A DNA stretch of 39,026 nt, taken from contig CADAER010000027.1 in the NCBI GenBank assembly GCA_902787025.1, positions 1-39,026 on the forward strand. The letters are read 5' to 3'. Below are positions 31,762 through 39,026 of the stretch, one piece after another (within the stretch, counting starts at the first letter, position 1; the number at the start of each line of letters is the position of its first letter). The DNA is from Oscillospiraceae bacterium. Lineage in GTDB: Bacteria; Bacillota; Clostridia; Oscillospirales; Acutalibacteraceae. Below the pieces are notes generated by a model. The model did no database searches, was not told where the DNA came from, and was given only the letters and a program-made list of their open reading frames with translations. The position numbers and the translations under genes are program-made.

Positions 31762-33282
31762 ATGAAAAAGGTTTTATCCCTGGTTTTGTGCGCGGTGATA
31801 ATCTGCTGTGCGACGGCTCCCGCCTTCGCGGAGAACGGCGGCTGCACCTGCGGTTTTTCCCCGATAATCTATGTCGGACCTCTCGGCTGTTCTTCGATAG
31901 TCCGGGACGCGGGCACGGAAAACGCGCAGCAGTTATGGAAGATTGACACAGAGTTTCTTCTTTCCAATCTCGGAAAAGTTCTGCCCGACATTTCAAAGGC
32001 TCTTCTGACGCGCAATTCCGACCTGCTCGGGGACGCGCTCGTTGAGTTTGTGAACGCCTGTTTCGGCGACCTTGCGCTCGACCGCGAAGGCAAATCAAAA
32101 GAAAATGTCACAACTCCCGAGCTTAATGTGCCGCAGGGCGACAGACACGGTCCCGACAGTGACTACTACTTTGATTATGATTTCAGGCTCGACCCGTATG
32201 AACACGCGGACAGGCTTTATGAATTCATAAATCAGGTGAAAGCTCTTACAAAGCATAACAGCGTCAAGCTGAAATGTTCGAGCATGGGCGGCGTTGTGCT
32301 TTCGGCTTATCTTGACAAATACGGATATGACGGCATTGATGTCATTATCTGCCGTTGCTGCCCGCTCAAAGGCACTGCCGTCGCGGGCGAAGCCTTCTGC
32401 GGTAAAATCGAGATTAACTCTACCTCTCTCACTCGATATGGAGAGGACGCGATCCCGTTCCTTGAAACGGGATTTGCCGATGATTTCATCGAAGGCTCTC
32501 TCTACGCTCTGCTCGATGTTCTCAAAGGTGCGGGAGTTATTGACGCGATATGCTCTCTCGGCGACAGGCTCGTTAAAGATGTCGGGGATAAAGTGTTTGA
32601 AGAAGCGCTTATTCCGGTTTTCGGCACGCTTCCGGGCATATGGTCTTTTGTTCCCGAAGAATACTTTGACGACGCGGTTGAATTTATGAGACTTCCCTCC
32701 GAAGGCGGTCTTCACGACAAAGTTTTCGCTTACAGAAACGCCATGGCGAACATTGAAAGCAACCTGAATGCGGCGCGTGAAAGCGGCGTGAAAATCTGCA
32801 TTATCTGCGGATACAATGTGCAGAGAACTCCTCTTGTCACACTGTGGAAATCGACATCCGACGGAACCGTTGACACAAAATACGCTTCGCTCGGCGCCGT
32901 CTGCGGAAATGTCAAGGAACCGCTCGCCGACGATTATTTAAACTCTTTGAAAAACAAGGACTATCTCTCTCCCGACAATATGATTGACGCTTCAACGTGC
33001 GCCCTTCCCGAATGCACCTGGTTTGTGCGTGACTGGCTTCACTGCAACGGAAACGCCGGCATTGACGAATTGTTTGACCTTGTTATGACAAGTGATGAAG
33101 TCAGCGTCAGGTCATTTGAAAAATTCCCGCAGTTTCTCGAAGCGGATGACGATGCCGACACGGTTTATCCCGTAACCGGCGCGCCCGATGAATTCGCGAG
33201 GCTGAAAGCCGCTCCGTCATATCTGAATTTAATCAGATTCCTGTTTTCACTTATGAAAAAGATTATGCTTTCGTTTAAATAA
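31762..33282 (+). CDS. Secreted alpha/beta hydrolase, lipase/LCAT-like (paralogue B)
   Basis: A 506-residue exported protein with signal peptide 1-23 (cleavage after AFA). Its core aligns by eye with paralogue A: FDYDFRLDPYEHADRLYEF (137-155), a nucleophile elbow CSSMGG (Ser174; Cys before Ser-x-Gly), SDGTVDTKYASLGA, LSPDNMIDASTCALPECTW, and a candidate His in DWLHCNG (427). The IHG oxyanion motif of paralogue A is replaced by VGPLGC. It ends in LIRFLFSLMKKIMLSFK, a basic amphipathic helix. Several Cys in the N-terminal half (28, 30, 43) could form disulphides. AAGGAG upstream; it follows the GDSL gene by 36 bases and is probably in the same operon. The substrate is unknown. Confidence 0.82.
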   Translation: MKKVLSLVLCAVIICCATAPAFAENGGCTCGFSPIIYVGPLGCSSIVRDAGTENAQQLWKIDTEFLLSNLGKVLPDISKALLTRNSDLLGDALVEFVNACFGDLALDREGKSKENVTTPELNVPQGDRHGPDSDYYFDYDFRLDPYEHADRLYEFINQVKALTKHNSVKLKCSSMGGVVLSAYLDKYGYDGIDVIICRCCPLKGTAVAGEAFCGKIEINSTSLTRYGEDAIPFLETGFADDFIEGSLYALLDVLKGAGVIDAICSLGDRLVKDVGDKVFEEALIPVFGTLPGIWSFVPEEYFDDAVEFMRLPSEGGLHDKVFAYRNAMANIESNLNAARESGVKICIICGYNVQRTPLVTLWKSTSDGTVDTKYASLGAVCGNVKEPLADDYLNSLKNKDYLSPDNMIDASTCALPECTWFVRDWLHCNGNAGIDELFDLVMTSDEVSVRSFEKFPQFLEADDDADTVYPVTGAPDEFARLKAAPSYLNLIRFLFSLMKKIMLSFK

Positions 33283-33299
33283 TATATTGTAATAAAAAG

Positions 33300-33334
33300 A
33301 TGCCCTTCCGCAAAACTGCGGAAGGGCTTTTTGC
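33300..33334 (+). terminator. Terminator of the GH3-GDSL-hydrolase operon
   Basis: GCCCTTCCGC (33302-33311) pairs with GCGGAAGGGC (33318-33327), loop AAAACT, followed by TTTTTG. It can also help end the convergent aspA transcript from the other side. Confidence 0.9.
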
Positions 33335-33360
33335 GATAAGGTATGAAAACCGGTTAGTTT

Positions 33361-34797
33361 TCAACCCCCCTGTCTTGTTTTAAGCAGCAGTTCTCTGCCG
33401 GCGATACCGGGCTGTGTCAACGCCATCGGGTCAAGTATCTCGTTCAACTCTTCCTCGTTGAGAAGCCCTTGCGAAATCACTATGCTGCGGACGGATTCTC
33501 CTGTTTTCAAAGCGCGTTTCGCAATCTCGGAAGCGCGCTGATAACCGATATGCGGGCAGAGCGCCGTAGTGATTCCCACGCTGTTTTCCACAAGCTCGGC
33601 GCATCGCTTTTCATTTGCGGTAATTCCGTTTATGCAGTTGACCGTAAATGTGTGAACGGCGTAAGCGAGAGTGTCAATGGACTGGAAAAGGCAGTAGAAA
33701 ACGATAGGCTCAAACGCGTTTAATTCAAGCTGTCCCGCTTCGGCAGCCATTGTTATTGTCATATCGTTGCCCATAATATTGAACGCGACCTGATTGACTA
33801 CCTCTGGAATAACGGGATTCACCTTGCCCGGCATTATTGAAGAGCCGTTCTGTTTCGGAGGCAGATTGATTTCGCCGAAGCCCGTTCTCGGTCCCGATGA
33901 CATAAGTCTCAGGTCGTTTGCTATTTTTGAGAGCGTTACCGCGCACGCCTTGACCGAACCTGAAACGGCAACAAATGAGTCGAGATTCTGCGTCGCGTCT
34001 ATAAGGTCAAACGCCTGAACAAGCTGTAAATCGGCAACCTCGCTCAGGTTGGGAACAATGCGCTTCATATAGCCTTCATCGGCGTTAATGCCGGTGCCTA
34101 TGGCAGTGCCCGCCATATTGACCGTGCGCATTTCCTCCATCGCTTTATCCATTCTGCTGATGTCTCTGCTGAGCGCCGCGGCATACGCGCTGAATTCCTG
34201 CCCGAGACGAATGGGAACGGCATCCTGCATCTGAGTGCGTCCCATTTTTATTATACCGTCAAATTCATCCGCCTTGTTTTTAAGCGCCTCAACAAGGCTG
34301 TTGAGTTCAGCTTTAAGATTGAAAAGCAGACGCAGAGATGTTATTCTGCCTGCCGTCGGAATAACATCGTTTGTGGACTGTCCGCAGTTGACATGATCGT
34401 TGGGGTTGACAATAGAGTAATCGCCCTTCTCTCCGCCGAGAATTTCAATGGCGCGGTTTGCTATAACCTCGTTTGCGTTCATATTGATTGAAGTTCCCGC
34501 TCCGCCCTGAATCGGGTCAACAATAAACTGTTCGTGAAAACTGCCGTTCAGTATTTCATCACAGGTGCGAACTATCGCGTCCGCTATTTTTTTGTCAAGC
34601 AGGTTGACCTCGCAATTGGTTATCGCGGCGGCTTTTTTTATGTAGGCGAGACTGTTGATAATTTCGGGATGCATATTAAGACCGGTTATGTGAAAGTTTT
34701 CCGCCGCTCTTAATGACTGAACTCCGTAATAGACATTTTTCGGAACATCCTTTGTTCCGATTGAATCCTGTTCGCTACGGTAGCCTTTTCTGCTCAT
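33361..34797 (-). CDS. aspA: Aspartate ammonia-lyase
   Basis: A 478-residue enzyme of the fumarase/aspartase superfamily that converts L-aspartate to fumarate and ammonia. The flexible SS-loop GSSIMPGKVNP (318-328, with the catalytic Ser) is intact. Other motifs are NCGQSTNDVIPTAGRI (the QSTND of aspartases, rather than SSNDTFPT of fumarases), the MGRTQMQDAVPIRLGQEF Thr-x-Met-Gln-Asp and NMAGTAIGTGIN. The C-terminus LLNEEELNEILDPMALTQPG fits AspA. The ATG at 34797 has AGGAGA upstream. The divergent LysR regulator and the shared inverted repeat suggest nitrogen or aspartate regulation. Fumarase is a less likely alternative. Confidence 0.93.
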   Translation of the reverse strand: MSRKGYRSEQDSIGTKDVPKNVYYGVQSLRAAENFHITGLNMHPEIINSLAYIKKAAAITNCEVNLLDKKIADAIVRTCDEILNGSFHEQFIVDPIQGGAGTSINMNANEVIANRAIEILGGEKGDYSIVNPNDHVNCGQSTNDVIPTAGRITSLRLLFNLKAELNSLVEALKNKADEFDGIIKMGRTQMQDAVPIRLGQEFSAYAAALSRDISRMDKAMEEMRTVNMAGTAIGTGINADEGYMKRIVPNLSEVADLQLVQAFDLIDATQNLDSFVAVSGSVKACAVTLSKIANDLRLMSSGPRTGFGEINLPPKQNGSSIMPGKVNPVIPEVVNQVAFNIMGNDMTITMAAEAGQLELNAFEPIVFYCLFQSIDTLAYAVHTFTVNCINGITANEKRCAELVENSVGITTALCPHIGYQRASEIAKRALKTGESVRSIVISQGLLNEEELNEILDPMALTQPGIAGRELLLKTRQGG

Positions 34798-34834
34798 GAC
34801 ACTGTCTCCTTTTCATTTTTAATTCTCTGCCCAA

Positions 34835-34863
34835 ATAATAACACCGCCGCAAAATATAATCAA
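34835..34863 (-). promoter_or_regulatory. Promoter of aspA
   Basis: TTGATT (34858-34863, minus strand) is followed after 17 bases by TATTAT (34835-34840) with a TGT extension. The -35 box overlaps the left arm of the divergent inverted repeat. Confidence 0.7.
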
Positions 34864-34883
34864 ATATTAATTGAATTTTGATT
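34858..34883. promoter_or_regulatory. Operator-like inverted repeat between aspA and lysR
   Basis: AATCAAA (34858-34864) and TTTGATT (34877-34883) are perfect inverted repeats around a 12-base AT spacer. Each arm is at or next to a divergent -35 box. This is the expected placement for a LysR-type binding site, although the exact T-N11-A core is ambiguous in AT-rich DNA. Confidence 0.55.
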
Positions 34884-34899
34884 AGTATAACTGTATAAT
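34871..34899 (+). promoter_or_regulatory. Promoter of the lysR-type gene
   Basis: TTGAAT (34871-34876) is followed after 17 bases by TATAAT (34894-34899), about 30 bases before the ATG at 34931. The inverted repeat overlaps it, fitting autoregulation. Confidence 0.7.
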
Positions 34900-34930
34900 T
34901 ATATCAGAAACAATAACAAGGAGCGGAATT

Positions 34931-35881
34931 ATGGAAGAAAATATTTTTCAGGGAATGGAGTATGTTTACGAGGTTTACAGGCAGGGAAGCTTTCAGAAAG
35001 CGGCTGAAAAACTGTTTATTTCCCAGCCTTCCGTAAGCGCGTCCGTTCGCCGCGCGGAGGAAAGGGCGGGCTGCTGTCTGTTTGACAGAAGCATGAAGCC
35101 TCTGCAACTGACGGAGTGCGGCAGACATTATATAGACGCCGTTGAAAGAATTATAGCCATTGAGCGCGAGTTTTCGGAATTTGTCAACGATCGTGACGGG
35201 CTTAAACGCGGAAGTCTTGTTCTCGGCGGAAGCAGTCTGTTCTCATCCCTTGTTCTTCCTCCGCTTATGGGTGAATTTCGCAGAAGATATCCTCAGGTTT
35301 CGCTTGAACTTGTTGAGGACACAACCGCCAACCTTGAAGATTTGCTTCTCAAAGGCAGCATAGACATTATGCTCGACTACGAAACCGCGGGAGGAGAAGC
35401 CTTTGACAGCGAGGTGCTGGAGGAGGAGAGAATAATTCTGTCCGTTCCAAAATCCTTCATTGACTGCGACCGCCTGAAAAAATACATTCTTGACCCGTCG
35501 GAGATTTCGAAAGCCGGCGAAAGCGGTGTTCCCGCCGTTCCTCTCCGTGAGTTTAAAAATATGCCTTTCGTTCTTCTGAAACCTGCCAACGATTCCCGCC
35601 GCAGGGCGGAACAGATCTGCGCCGGTTACGGTTTTGAGCCTCAGGTAATTATGGAGTTCGACCAGCAGATGACGGCGTATCTCGCGAGCTGTTCGGGCAT
35701 AGGAATCTCATTTACCGGCAGTATGCTTATTTCCCGGACCGTCCCAAACCCCGATGTTTGCTGTTTCCTGCTCGACGGCGCACAGAGCAGACGCAATGTG
35801 TGCGTTTTCAAAAAAAGAGGCAGATATACGACAAAGGCCGCGGAAGCGTTTCTCGCGCTCGCGAAGGAAAACAAAGCGTAA
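34931..35881 (+). CDS. LysR-family transcriptional regulator
   Basis: A 316-residue LTTR. The N-terminal winged HTH (1-60) reads MEYVYEVYRQGSFQKAAEKLFISQPSVSASVRRAEERAG, the standard LysR helix-turn-helix. The C-terminal effector domain (about 90-300) contains LVLGGSSLFSSLVLPPLMGEF and SLELVEDTTANLEDLLLKGSIDIML. It is divergent from aspA with the operator-like repeat between them, so it probably regulates aspA and itself. The co-inducer is unknown; aspartate, fumarate or another dicarboxylate is an inference. AAGGAG site seven to eight bases before the ATG. The effector domain shows no signs of decay. Confidence 0.92.
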   Translation: MEENIFQGMEYVYEVYRQGSFQKAAEKLFISQPSVSASVRRAEERAGCCLFDRSMKPLQLTECGRHYIDAVERIIAIEREFSEFVNDRDGLKRGSLVLGGSSLFSSLVLPPLMGEFRRRYPQVSLELVEDTTANLEDLLLKGSIDIMLDYETAGGEAFDSEVLEEERIILSVPKSFIDCDRLKKYILDPSEISKAGESGVPAVPLREFKNMPFVLLKPANDSRRRAEQICAGYGFEPQVIMEFDQQMTAYLASCSGIGISFTGSMLISRTVPNPDVCCFLLDGAQSRRNVCVFKKRGRYTTKAAEAFLALAKENKA

Positions 35882-35917
35882 GCGGTTTTCGGTTTCATCC
35901 TCAGAAACAAACAAAAA

Positions 35918-35964
35918 AGCACCCGGAAAGCGGGAAACAATCCTGCCTTCCGGGTGATATTTAT
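35918..35964. terminator. Bidirectional terminator between lysR and the membrane protein gene
   Basis: CACCCGGAA (35920-35928) pairs with TTCCGGGTG (35948-35956), with an inner GCGGG/CCTGC extension. On the minus strand it is followed by CTTTTTTG, and on the plus strand by a weaker ATATTTATTT. Confidence 0.75.
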
Positions 35965-35969
35965 TTGTA

Positions 35970-36464
35970 TTATATGGTGATAAAAAACAGACAGACATTA
36001 AGAACAATCCAGCCTGCTGCCGCGGGGATGATGCGCTTCAAAGTGTATTTCTGCTTTATGAATCTGCAAATCAGAAGACCTGTCAGATGAATCACACAAA
36101 ACGCGGTAATGATTGCGGTAACAATTCCCGTCGGCCAGTTCGGAAGAACGAGCACGGGCAGAACACCAGCGAAGCGGTAGCTGACAAAGCTCAGAAAGAA
36201 CACAAGCGTCGCGAGGACGGGCAGCAGCATTGCGGCCGTGCTGACAAACGAACGCAAAACGGGTTTCGGCGTTTCGCTCTGTTTAAGCAGAACAAGCGAT
36301 GTCAGAAAAGTCAGTATAAGAATCGACGGTGTCATAACCGCGAGCGGAACAATGCAGTTGAACGGCAGATAAGGCAGGCTCGCTACGGAGTTCTGCCAGA
36401 AATAAATCACACAGCAGGTTGCAACCAAAAGTAAAGGAAACAACAGTTTTTTAATACTCTTCAT
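35970..36464 (-). CDS. Small integral membrane protein of unknown function
   Basis: A 164-residue protein with four to five hydrophobic segments (about 8-22, 35-58, 72-95, 105-130 and 145-162) and positive ends (MKSIKK, KQKYTLKR). I do not recognise the family. The ATG at 36464 overlaps the stop of the beta-helix protein as ATGA, indicating translational coupling, so its function is probably linked to that protein or the GH116-like enzyme upstream. A longer start at 36512 would lie inside the upstream gene. A role in export, sensing or immunity is all conjecture. Confidence 0.8.
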   Translation of the reverse strand: MKSIKKLLFPLLLVATCCVIYFWQNSVASLPYLPFNCIVPLAVMTPSILILTFLTSLVLLKQSETPKPVLRSFVSTAAMLLPVLATLVFFLSFVSYRFAGVLPVLVLPNWPTGIVTAIITAFCVIHLTGLLICRFIKQKYTLKRIIPAAAGWIVLNVCLFFITI

Positions 36465-38359
36465 TTCGCACCGTCCTTTCCGCGTAAGATTGCGGTATTT
36501 ACACGCAACCATACGGCAGGATTGTTGCTCCGCGCTATATGAACAAGTGAAAGCGGCGAAGCATCCGTAAATTCATTGCCCGATATTTCAACATTTATGC
36601 AGTCCGAAAGGAAATATGAGCGTCCCTTTCCGACATCGTTGCGGAAAGCGTTTCCGAGAGTGACGGTATTGTTTCTGAAAACAAAGTTGTTGACATTGTT
36701 TACAACCATCAGGTTGCCGCAGATGTCGCGGAACTCGTTGTTTTCTATGCGTATATTCGTGAAAGCGTAGGAGTGGTTGCTTTTTTCAAGCAGCTTTGTT
36801 CCCACCTCTATAACCTCCGTGCCGATTACGGAACACTCAACGAATTTGTTGTTGCGCACAATTATATTGTCCGCGCCCGTGCCCTCGTGCCACACGCCGT
36901 TTATATCCATAACTATTTTTATCGCGTTGTGCGTGGTCTTGTAAAAGACATTGTTTTCAACAAGTCCGTCTGAAGTCTGAAGGAGCAGGCTTCTTGCCCT
37001 GTGCTCGTGGAAATAGTTGTTGCGGATAACATAGTTGCCGCCTGTGTTGTCTCTGTTGAAAAGGAAGCAGCCTTCACCGATGCTTCCGGGCAGATCTTCG
37101 CTGAATGTAACCTCCCTGAGTCCGTCTTCCGTGCTGCCGCAGGTTTCCGCGACGGCGGTAATATCGGTCAGATTGAACCTTTTGTCTCTGAACCGGACGG
37201 TATCTCCGGGGTCAACATTCATTGAGCCGTCCGCCTCAAATGTTACGGTTCTGCCGTTTACGGTATGGATAAGACCTATGCCGCTGTTTATGTTGATATC
37301 GTCGTCGCCCTGACGGCTGAAATCGCAGTTTTCAACAAGGAAGCAACCGTCCGAGTCGCTTATATGAACCGCGTCGGCGTCAAGGGATGTAAGGTGAATA
37401 TCGGCCTTTTCGGGATCGGGACCTATAAAGATATTGCGCAGAATGAAATGCGAGGTTCTTTCCCCGACGATTACGCCCATTCCCGTTCCGCCGTAGAGAT
37501 TAAGGCTGTCAAGCGTAATATCCCTGCACTGTTCATAAACATCAATCAGGGAGCCGCCGTAGGCCGTGCTCCTGAGAATATAGGAGTTGCCTCCGAAATG
37601 AGACCACGCGCCGTTATGCACGACACGGATGGTGTCATCACTGATTTTTGTAACCTCTTTTATTACATCGGGATTCTGTCCGTCATAGCTTTCAATATAT
37701 GTGCCTTTCGCGCCGTAGGTTTTGGTTTCGGGATCGCACTGGCTGACAGCGTAAAGCATATCCTCTCTTGCGAAATCTGGATTGTCGAAAATGAAGTCAA
37801 GAGTATTCTTTTCACCTTCGACATCAACCGCACGCGCCATCGCGCTCAGCGGTATTTTATCCCAGTTCCACTCAAATGTGAGACCGCACACCTCAACGCA
37901 CTCGCAGTGACGGAGAGTGAATACGCTGCTGCCGTAATCATAAAGTATGGTGGCTCCGCTGCCGTCGATCAAGGCATCGGTAATGTTCTCAAGCAGCAAA
38001 GCGCCTGAAATACGGTAAACGCCTTTATCAAAGACAAGACGCGTGCCGGGGTTTTCCTTGCAGTAAGCGAAAGCGCTGTTGAGCGCCTCCGTGTTGTCTT
38101 CATTGTCAAAGCCCGCGCCGAACTGCGAAACGGGAACGGTTTTCAGAGCCTGTTCTTTTGGTGACTGAATAAAGAACCTGCTGTCTCCGATACCGTTTAC
38201 CTCTTCATATTCACGCAACTCGTTTGCCTTCGGCACAGGTTCGATCAGGGCCTCACGCTTTTCTGGCAGAGGCACCTGCTTATGCAGAACGCAGGTAACA
38301 GAACCTGCCGCCAGAGCGACAATGCACAACAGTATTATGACTGTTTTTAAATGCTTCAT
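36461..38359 (-). CDS. Secreted right-handed beta-helix protein, probable carbohydrate-active
   Basis: A 632-residue protein with an N-terminal signal sequence or anchor (MKHLKTVIILLCIVALAAGS). Residues 75-130 resemble the pectate-lyase-superfamily entry (VSQFGAGFDNEDNTEALNSAF, then LVFDKGVYRISG). The rest is a run of beta-helix coils (ADIHLTSLDADAVHISDSDGCFLVENCDFSRQGDDDININ; later NNYFHEHRARSLLLQTSDGLVENNVF and IRNNKFVECSVIG). The QGDDDININ motif resembles the active-site Asp cluster of GH110-like alpha-galactosidases and other beta-helix glycosidases; I cannot assign the family with certainty. Its neighbour is a GH116-like enzyme, supporting glycan breakdown. AAAGGAG site. Confidence 0.82.
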   Translation of the reverse strand: MKHLKTVIILLCIVALAAGSVTCVLHKQVPLPEKREALIEPVPKANELREYEEVNGIGDSRFFIQSPKEQALKTVPVSQFGAGFDNEDNTEALNSAFAYCKENPGTRLVFDKGVYRISGALLLENITDALIDGSGATILYDYGSSVFTLRHCECVEVCGLTFEWNWDKIPLSAMARAVDVEGEKNTLDFIFDNPDFAREDMLYAVSQCDPETKTYGAKGTYIESYDGQNPDVIKEVTKISDDTIRVVHNGAWSHFGGNSYILRSTAYGGSLIDVYEQCRDITLDSLNLYGGTGMGVIVGERTSHFILRNIFIGPDPEKADIHLTSLDADAVHISDSDGCFLVENCDFSRQGDDDININSGIGLIHTVNGRTVTFEADGSMNVDPGDTVRFRDKRFNLTDITAVAETCGSTEDGLREVTFSEDLPGSIGEGCFLFNRDNTGGNYVIRNNYFHEHRARSLLLQTSDGLVENNVFYKTTHNAIKIVMDINGVWHEGTGADNIIVRNNKFVECSVIGTEVIEVGTKLLEKSNHSYAFTNIRIENNEFRDICGNLMVVNNVNNFVFRNNTVTLGNAFRNDVGKGRSYFLSDCINVEISGNEFTDASPLSLVHIARSNNPAVWLRVNTAILRGKDGAK

Positions 38360-38387
38360 TCCCTACTCCTTTCCGTTATCAGTCTGT

Positions 38388-38900
38388 TTATTCGGTAATG
38401 ACGGTCCAGCCTTCAAAACTGCCTTCGGTGATGTGGATATCAACCGAACCGTTTCTGACTTCAACCGTTCCCAGAATACCGGGTAAACACAGCGGTAATG
38501 TGATGTTTTCCGCGATCGGTCTGAGACGGATTATCCGCCTCGCGCTGTCTGTCCTGAGACCGAGAGCGGCGGTAAGCGTGGTCCAGCTCGACATCGGGCG
38601 CGTATAGTGATGCCCGCATTCCCAGTGATCCCACAATGCGCCGAACCGTGACTGATTGTCGCGAATTGCGGTGACGAGGGCATCCGCTTCATCGCGCAAA
38701 CCTACGCTTAAGCACAGCGAAGCCGCAACATAACCGATGCCCGTCCATACAGCCTCGGTCTGACAGTTTTTATGAGAAAACAGCGTGTCACTCCGTCCTT
38801 CGGGGCATAAGGCGTTGATGAGTCCGCTGTCTGGTTCGAAGTTATGTTCAAAAACGAACTTCATAACATCTCTTACGCGGTTATCGCTCAGGTTGCCGCC
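38388..38900 (-). CDS. C-terminal fragment of a GH116-like glycoside hydrolase (DUF608)
   Basis: About 170 residues are in frame on the minus strand down to the stop at 38388. Motifs near the C-terminus match GH116 (GBA2/DUF608-type beta-glucosidases and related): [49 protein letters not shown], and [26 protein letters not shown]. It is the upstream part of an operon with the beta-helix and membrane-protein genes. Above about 38900 the frame remains open but no longer looks like GH116: that DNA encodes leucyl-tRNA synthetase on the other strand. The N-terminus and the catalytic nucleophile are outside the real part of the window. Confidence 0.75.
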   Translation of the reverse strand, partial: GGNLSDNRVRDVMKFVFEHNFEPDSGLINALCPEGRSDTLFSHKNCQTEAVWTGIGYVAASLCLSVGLRDEADALVTAIRDNQSRFGALWDHWECGHHYTRPMSSWTTLTAALGLRTDSARRIIRLRPIAENITLPLCLPGILGTVEVRNGSVDIHITEGSFEGWTVITE

Positions 38901-39026
38901 GAAAGAGGCATCGGCCGCAAGACCATCAACTACCGTCTGCGTGACTGGCTGATTTCCAGACAGCGTTACTGGGGAACCCCGATTCCGATGATTCACTGCG
39001 ATAGCTGCGGCTGGGTTCCTGAAAAA
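38901..39026 (+). CDS. leuS: Leucyl-tRNA synthetase fragment at the right edge
   Basis: In the plus frame, 42 codons read [11 protein letters not shown] followed by [18 protein letters not shown] and [13 protein letters not shown]. This is the unmistakable class Ia LeuRS segment after the editing domain (the [14 protein letters not shown] signature and its Cys-x-x-Cys-type zinc/insertion loop). No start or stop lies in the window, and the preceding DNA belongs to a GH116-like gene on the opposite strand. An intact leuS cannot be placed here. An assembly chimera is the likeliest explanation. Confidence 0.85.

Noticed and set aside
37265..38008. Plus-strand open frame of 247 codons
   Set aside because: Antisense shadow of the beta-helix protein; the minus frame has a signal sequence and repeat structure.
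1..39026. CRISPR arrays, tRNA or rRNA genes, insertion sequences, prophage
   Set aside because: I looked for regularly spaced repeats, cloverleaf sequences, transposase or integrase motifs and phage genes and found none.

Overview
This 39 kb window looks like chromosomal DNA of an anaerobic Gram-positive bacterium of the class Clostridia, probably a gut or rumen Oscillospiraceae/Ruminococcaceae-type organism. The evidence is strong AGGAGG-type ribosome binding sites, sigma-A-like promoters, the gene order rimP-nusA-ylxR-ylxQ-infB-rbfA-nrnA, an EFR1-type ferredoxin/flavodoxin protein, GH3 and DUF4474 proteins, and many secreted proteins with Thr-rich linkers. I see no phage, insertion sequence, tRNA, rRNA or CRISPR array. 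Taxonomy is an inference from gene content only.

Layout. 1-2.6 kb: the tail of an unknown gene, an acyl-CoA synthetase (minus) and a divergent GtrA-type membrane protein (plus). 2.6-6.2 kb: a coupled minus-strand operon of a fucose-isomerase-like enzyme, a TauE/SafE anion exporter and a GPH sugar symporter, a set that could handle a sulfonated or other acidic sugar. 6.3-7.3 kb: a lipoprotein. 7.3-14.5 kb: the translation/transcription operon rimP-nusA-ylxR-ylxQ-infB-rbfA-nrnA, ending in a secreted metallophosphoesterase rather than truB, with a terminator-like hairpin in its leader. 14.6-16 kb: glnA. 16-20.3 kb: an orphan ABC substrate-binding lipoprotein, a frameshifted Thr-rich surface protein, a secreted alpha/beta hydrolase and a hexapeptide acetyltransferase. 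20.3-22.9 kb: cysK, a YqeG-type HAD phosphatase and a ferredoxin/flavodoxin fusion.

22.9-28.4 kb: a membrane metallophosphoesterase with a cation diffusion facilitator, a small and probably highly expressed surface protein, and two DUF4474 membrane-anchored paralogues. 28.6-33.3 kb: a plus-strand operon of a GH3-family adenylating enzyme, a secreted GDSL/SGNH hydrolase and a second secreted alpha/beta hydrolase, paralogous to the one at 16.6-18.1 kb. 33.4-35.9 kb: aspA and a divergent LysR regulator sharing an operator-like inverted repeat. 36-38.9 kb: a carbohydrate-active locus (C-terminal part of a GH116-like enzyme, a beta-helix protein, a membrane protein). The last ~130 bases encode a leucyl-tRNA synthetase fragment on the opposite strand, joined directly into the GH116-like gene, so the right edge is probably a chimeric assembly junction.

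The most interesting signals are: (1) four secreted enzymes that all end in a short basic amphipathic helix, a possible undescribed surface-retention tail; (2) the two Cys-x-Ser-x-Gly hydrolase paralogues; (3) the possible sulfo-sugar module; (4) the attenuator-like hairpin before rimP; (5) the single-base frameshift that separates a secreted domain from its Thr-rich stalk and membrane anchor.
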